This document shows positions 60,962-64,000 of a stretch of DNA of 64,000 bases, piece after piece. Within the stretch, counting starts at the first letter, position 1. Each line of letters begins with the position of its first letter. Position numbers and translations under genes: made by a program. Where the stretch lies: assembly GCF_004354085.1 (NCBI RefSeq), contig NZ_SMSE01000001.1, positions 1,231,724-1,295,723 of the forward strand, in the 5' to 3' direction. The notes under the pieces were generated by a model. The model was given only the letters and a program-made list of their open reading frames with translations, was not told the DNA's origin and made no database searches. The DNA is from Seongchinamella unica (lineage in GTDB: Bacteria; Pseudomonadota; Gammaproteobacteria; Pseudomonadales; Halieaceae).

Positions 60962-62107
60962 GTGGAGCTGAGCGCGGAGTTTATCACCAGTCTGGAGCAG
61001 GTGGACGCCGCCCAGTGGGAGGGCCTCTGCGGCACCGACTACCCCTTCCTGCGTCACCATTTTTTGCTGGGACTTGAGCAATCGGGTTGCACCACCGCGG
61101 AAACCGGCTGGCAGCCCTGTCACCTGATCCTGCGGGAGGGGGAAACGGCAGTGGCCGCACTGCCGCTGTATCTCAAATCCCATTCCTACGGGGAATATGT
61201 GTTCGACTGGTCCTGGTCACAGGCCTGGCAACAGAACGGCCTCCAATACTACCCCAAGCTGGTCAGCGCGATACCCTTTACCCCGGCCACCGGGGCCCGA
61301 CTGTGTCACAGCGACGACCTTACCACCGATCAGGCCTGGCACATGGCGACCCGGGCGCTGGAGCAGTTTGCCCGCAAGCAGGGGATCTCCAGCTGGCACC
61401 TGCTGTTCCCCGAGGAATCGGTGTCCAATGCGCTGCTGGCCCGGGGCTTTCACCAGCGCCAGGCCACCCAGTTTCACTGGTTCAATGAGGACTACCGGGA
61501 CTTCGATGATTTCCTCTCCGGCTTCAGCAGCCGCAAGCGCAAGTCCCTCAAGCGAGAGCGCCGCCGGGTGCAGGAACAGAACCTGGAACTGCAAACCCTG
61601 GTGGGCGGGGAGATCAGCGCAGAGCACTGGGAAAGGTTTTACCACTTCTACCAGTACACCTATGCCAAGCGCAGTGGTCATGGCGGCTACCTGACCCGGG
61701 AGTTTTTCACCCGGGTCGCAGCCGCAATGGGTGACCAGGTCATCATGGTCATGGCATCTCACGAGAGTAAGGCCGTTGCCGCAGCCCTCTACTTTCGCTC
61801 TGCCGACACGCTTTACGGGCGCTACTGGGGCTGTGAACGGGAGTTTGACTGCCTGCACTTTGAAGCCTGCTACTACCGGGGCATCGAATATTGCATTGCA
61901 CAGGGCATCACCCGCTTTGACCCCGGGGCCCAGGGGGAACACAAAATCCAGCGCGGCTTCCGGCCGGTTGCAACCTTCTCCAACCACTGGATTGCCGATC
62001 CGGGCCTGTCAGCGGCAGTGGCTGACTTTACCCGCCGGGAACGGCCACACACCGAAGCCTATAAGAAAGAAGCGGAAACCCTGCTGCCCTTCAAGCAGGC
62101 GCCCTGA
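60962..62107 (+). CDS. FemAB/GNAT-like protein (DUF482, peptidogalycan family)
   Basis: 381 aa. PFLRHHFLLGLEQSGC, LPLYLKSHSYGEYVFDWSWSQAW, FSSRKRKSLKRERRRVQEQ and GRYWGCEREFDCLHFEACYY are the signature of this family, which has two acetyltransferase-like folds. It is annotated as a GNAT N-acetyltransferase, with the substrate unknown; no aminoacyl-tRNA or peptidoglycan role is proven. GTG at 60962, 13 bp after ubiA. Confidence 0.88.
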   Translation: MELSAEFITSLEQVDAAQWEGLCGTDYPFLRHHFLLGLEQSGCTTAETGWQPCHLILREGETAVAALPLYLKSHSYGEYVFDWSWSQAWQQNGLQYYPKLVSAIPFTPATGARLCHSDDLTTDQAWHMATRALEQFARKQGISSWHLLFPEESVSNALLARGFHQRQATQFHWFNEDYRDFDDFLSGFSSRKRKSLKRERRRVQEQNLELQTLVGGEISAEHWERFYHFYQYTYAKRSGHGGYLTREFFTRVAAAMGDQVIMVMASHESKAVAAALYFRSADTLYGRYWGCEREFDCLHFEACYYRGIEYCIAQGITRFDPGAQGEHKIQRGFRPVATFSNHWIADPGLSAAVADFTRRERPHTEAYKKEAETLLPFKQAP

Positions 62108-62131
62108 CACGGCACCGCAGGCTGGGCCCGC

Positions 62132-62731
62132 TCAGGCTTTGCGCCAGGCCAGCAAACGGTTATTGGCAGGCATCTCGACGTCGGAGCGCGGGACAAAACC
62201 CGCCGCCGCGGCCAGCGCGTCCACTTTTTCGACATCGCGGATGGCGCTATAGGGGCTTTGCTGCGCCAGCCAACCGTCAAACCTGGCATTGCTGTCCGAG
62301 GTGTACTGCCCGCCGTAATTAAAGGGACCGTAAATCGCCAGCAGGGTGTCGGCCCCGGCGCGCTCGCCGAGTTCGGCAAACAGATCCTGTACCGACGCCC
62401 AGGGCATGATGTGCAGGCTGTTGGCGGTAAAAACAGCGTCGGGTATTTTCGCCCCCGGCCAGGGGCGCTGACTGACATCCAGGGCGTACGGGGGGAGCAG
62501 GTTCGCTCCACTGAAGGCATCGCAGCGCGGTTTCAGTACAGCCAGGTGCTGCTGCACCTCCGTAGGCTGCCACTGGAGGTGTGGCAAATGACCGGCAAAC
62601 CAGCTGGCATGCTGGCCAGTGCCGGAGCCTATCTCCAGCACCCGTAGGCGGTCGACGAATAGTTCCCTCAGGACCTCGAGAATCGGGCCCTTGTTGTTTT
62701 CGCAAGCCTGGGAAAAGGGCAGCCTCTCCAC
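62132..62731 (-). CDS. DUF938 SAM-dependent methyltransferase-like protein
   Basis: 199 aa. LPFSQACENNKGPILEVL is the DUF938 start, VLEIGSGTGQHASWFA the SAM motif, and ANSLHIMPW and YGPFNYGGQYTSDSNARFDGWL are family motifs. Target unknown. It follows yaaA by 9 bp on the same strand. Confidence 0.88.
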   Translation of the reverse strand: MERLPFSQACENNKGPILEVLRELFVDRLRVLEIGSGTGQHASWFAGHLPHLQWQPTEVQQHLAVLKPRCDAFSGANLLPPYALDVSQRPWPGAKIPDAVFTANSLHIMPWASVQDLFAELGERAGADTLLAIYGPFNYGGQYTSDSNARFDGWLAQQSPYSAIRDVEKVDALAAAAGFVPRSDVEMPANNRLLAWRKA

Positions 62732-62740
62732 CGGACAGGC

Positions 62741-63526
62741 TTACTTTTGCGCCGGTGCCTGATCCCGGGTAAACACCCACTCGTGGGCGGTGGACTCGGC
62801 CTTGTTGTAGCGATAGCCGTCCTTGCGGAACTGCTTGATACCTGCCGGATCATTGAGCTCTTTTTCGATGATGAAACGCGCCATCTGGCCGCGGGCCTTC
62901 TTGGCGTAAAAGCTGATGACCTTGTACTTGCCGTTCTTGAGGTCCTTGAATACCGGGGTGATGATTTCGGCATCCAGCTGCCGCGCCTTCACCGACTTGA
63001 AGTATTCGTTCGAGGCGAGATTGACCAGCACTGGCGAACCGGATTTTTCCAGCTGCTTGTTGATGGCCTGGTTGATGTCGTCACCCCAGAACTCATAGAG
63101 GTTCTTGCCGCCACGGTTGGCGAACTTGAGCCCCATTTCCAGCCGGTAGGGCTGCATCAGGTCCAGCGGACGCAACAGGCCGTAGAGGCCGGAGAGAATG
63201 CACAGGTGCTTCTGCGCGAAACCCAACTGGGATGCGCTCAGGGTTTCTGCTTCGAGCCCGGTGTATACATCGCCCTTGAACGCCAGCACCGCCTGCTTGG
63301 CGTTATCCAGGCTGAAGGGTGCGGTCCAGTTCATAAACCGGGCGTGGTTGAGCTCGGCAATATTGTCGCTCACGCCCATCAGGGCGCGGATATCGTCGGG
63401 GCTCATTTTACGGGCATCCTCAACCAGCTCTCCCGCACGCTCGATGAACAGCGGCTGGCTCGCCTTGCGGGTGGTCGGGGCAGTGTCAAAATCCAGCGTC
63501 TTCGCCGGCGAAATTACGGTCAGCAT
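62741..63526 (-). CDS. yaaA: peroxide stress protein YaaA (DUF328)
   Basis: 261 aa beginning MLTVISPAKTLDF, with FKGDVYTGLEAETL, LSGLYGLLRPLDLMQPYRLEMG and FYAKKARGQMARFII. The family limits free iron and oxidative damage during peroxide stress in E. coli and binds DNA in some work. OxyR is encoded 8 kb away; no link is visible here. Confidence 0.95.
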   Translation of the reverse strand: MLTVISPAKTLDFDTAPTTRKASQPLFIERAGELVEDARKMSPDDIRALMGVSDNIAELNHARFMNWTAPFSLDNAKQAVLAFKGDVYTGLEAETLSASQLGFAQKHLCILSGLYGLLRPLDLMQPYRLEMGLKFANRGGKNLYEFWGDDINQAINKQLEKSGSPVLVNLASNEYFKSVKARQLDAEIITPVFKDLKNGKYKVISFYAKKARGQMARFIIEKELNDPAGIKQFRKDGYRYNKAESTAHEWVFTRDQAPAQK

Positions 63527-63582
63527 TACTCAGGGCCTGTAGGTTATTGCAGCGCCGGGGGTGTCCCCTTTAGCGAGGGGGC

Positions 63583-63588
63583 TATGAT
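63583..63588 (+). promoter_or_regulatory. possible -10 of the TRAP transporter operon
   Basis: TATGAT followed by ACT, about 38 bases before the ATG at 63626 in the divergent gap with yaaA. No good -35. Confidence 0.3.
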
Positions 63589-63625
63589 ACTCTGCACTCC
63601 GTCCAATAAAAAAGACCCGATCCAC

Positions 63626-64000
63626 ATGGCTTTCGTGCGCAAGCTTGTGCAGACCATAGACGCCTTTACCGACCGGTTCGGCCGCGCCCTGGCCTGGCTG
63701 GTGCTGGCAATGGCGCTGCTGATCACCGTTATCGTCGTCATGCGCTACGGTTTTAATACCGGCTCTATTTTTGCCCAGGAACTGGTCACCTACATGCACG
63801 CCACCCTGTTCCTGCTGGGTGCCGGCTATGCCCTCAAACACGGCGCCCATGTCCGGGTGGATATTTTTTACCGGGGTTTTTCCGACCGCGGCCGGGCCTG
63901 GGTAAACGCACTGGGTGGCGTGGTATTCCTTATCCCCCTGTGCCTGTTCATCATCGGCGTAAGCTGGAATTTCGTCAGCGAATCCTGGGCCATGCGGGAA
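63626..64000 (+). CDS. TRAP transporter small permease (DctQ), 5' part
   Basis: The first 125 codons of a gene that leaves the right edge. Three hydrophobic helices are visible (about 21-40, 55-72 and 91-112), with RYGFNTGSIFAQELVTYMHA and GAGYALKHGAHVRVDIFY, which are the DctQ small-permease pattern of TRAP carboxylate transporters. The large permease and binding protein should lie to the right. Substrate unknown. Confidence 0.88.
   Translation, partial: MAFVRKLVQTIDAFTDRFGRALAWLVLAMALLITVIVVMRYGFNTGSIFAQELVTYMHATLFLLGAGYALKHGAHVRVDIFYRGFSDRGRAWVNALGGVVFLIPLCLFIIGVSWNFVSESWAMRE

Overview
The window is about 64 kb of GC-rich (roughly 60% or more) gammaproteobacterial chromosome. It is dense core genome: 69 protein genes, no tRNA or rRNA gene, no CRISPR array, no complete insertion sequence and no prophage that I can see. 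Gene content and local order (epd-pgk-fba, gshB-tonB-algH-ruvX, pilTU, proC-yggT-metX-metW, rdgB-hemW, ftsY-ftsE-ftsX-rpoH, rpmB-rpmG-radC-coaBC-algC-argB, pyrE/crc, gmk-rpoZ-spoT, oxyR-recG, ubiC-ubiA) follow the Pseudomonas pattern as I remember it. slmA, an SahR-type regulator and a CIRCE element point instead to a marine relative, for example Cellvibrionales/Halieaceae. That placement is inference.

Layout. 1-3.6 kb: 5' end of a class I glutamine amidotransferase, an eight-heme cytochrome c with TPR repeats and an alpha/beta hydrolase. 3.8-9.1 kb (minus): the sugar-phosphate operon tkt-epd-pgk-fba. 9.3-13.8 kb (plus): the S-adenosylmethionine cycle operon sahR-like/metK/ahcY/metF, with a perfect 24-bp palindrome over the promoter. 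13.9-20 kb: small accessory units (DsrE-HxlR pair, rsmE, OmpA-like lipoprotein, LysR/DUF4242 pair, NUDIX, membrane-anchored esterase). 20.1-31.5 kb: gshB, tonB-like, algH, ruvX, pilU/pilT, yggS, proC, yggT, metX, metW, DUF4426, rdgB, hemW. 31.5-36.7 kb (minus): trmB, DUF423, rpoH, ftsX, ftsE, ftsY. 36.7-48.6 kb: rsmD, coaD, mutM, rpmG/rpmB, radC, coaBC, a membrane-anchored AlgC, argB, slmA, pyrE, a Crc-like protein. 48.9-57.2 kb: rph, yicC, gmk, rpoZ, spoT, ridA, oxyR, recG. 57.2-64 kb: DUF1415, a rubredoxin/rubredoxin-reductase fusion, ubiC-ubiA, a FemAB/GNAT-like protein, a DUF938 methyltransferase, yaaA and the start of a TRAP transporter.

I found no wholly new multigene system. The best leads are regulatory or architectural. 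There is a perfect CIRCE (HrcA operator) on the rpoH promoter. A 24-bp palindrome overlaps the -35 box of a nearly leaderless SAM-cycle operon. AlgC is fused to a two-TM extracytoplasmic domain, and no dut gene sits beside it. RuvX appears to start at CTG inside the algH stop. The Crc-like protein has lost nuclease residues. A tripled 18-20 bp repeat supplies the stop codon of the DUF1415 gene. Two intergenic stretches (47.6-47.76 kb and 48.56-48.91 kb) are rich in hairpins and unexplained.
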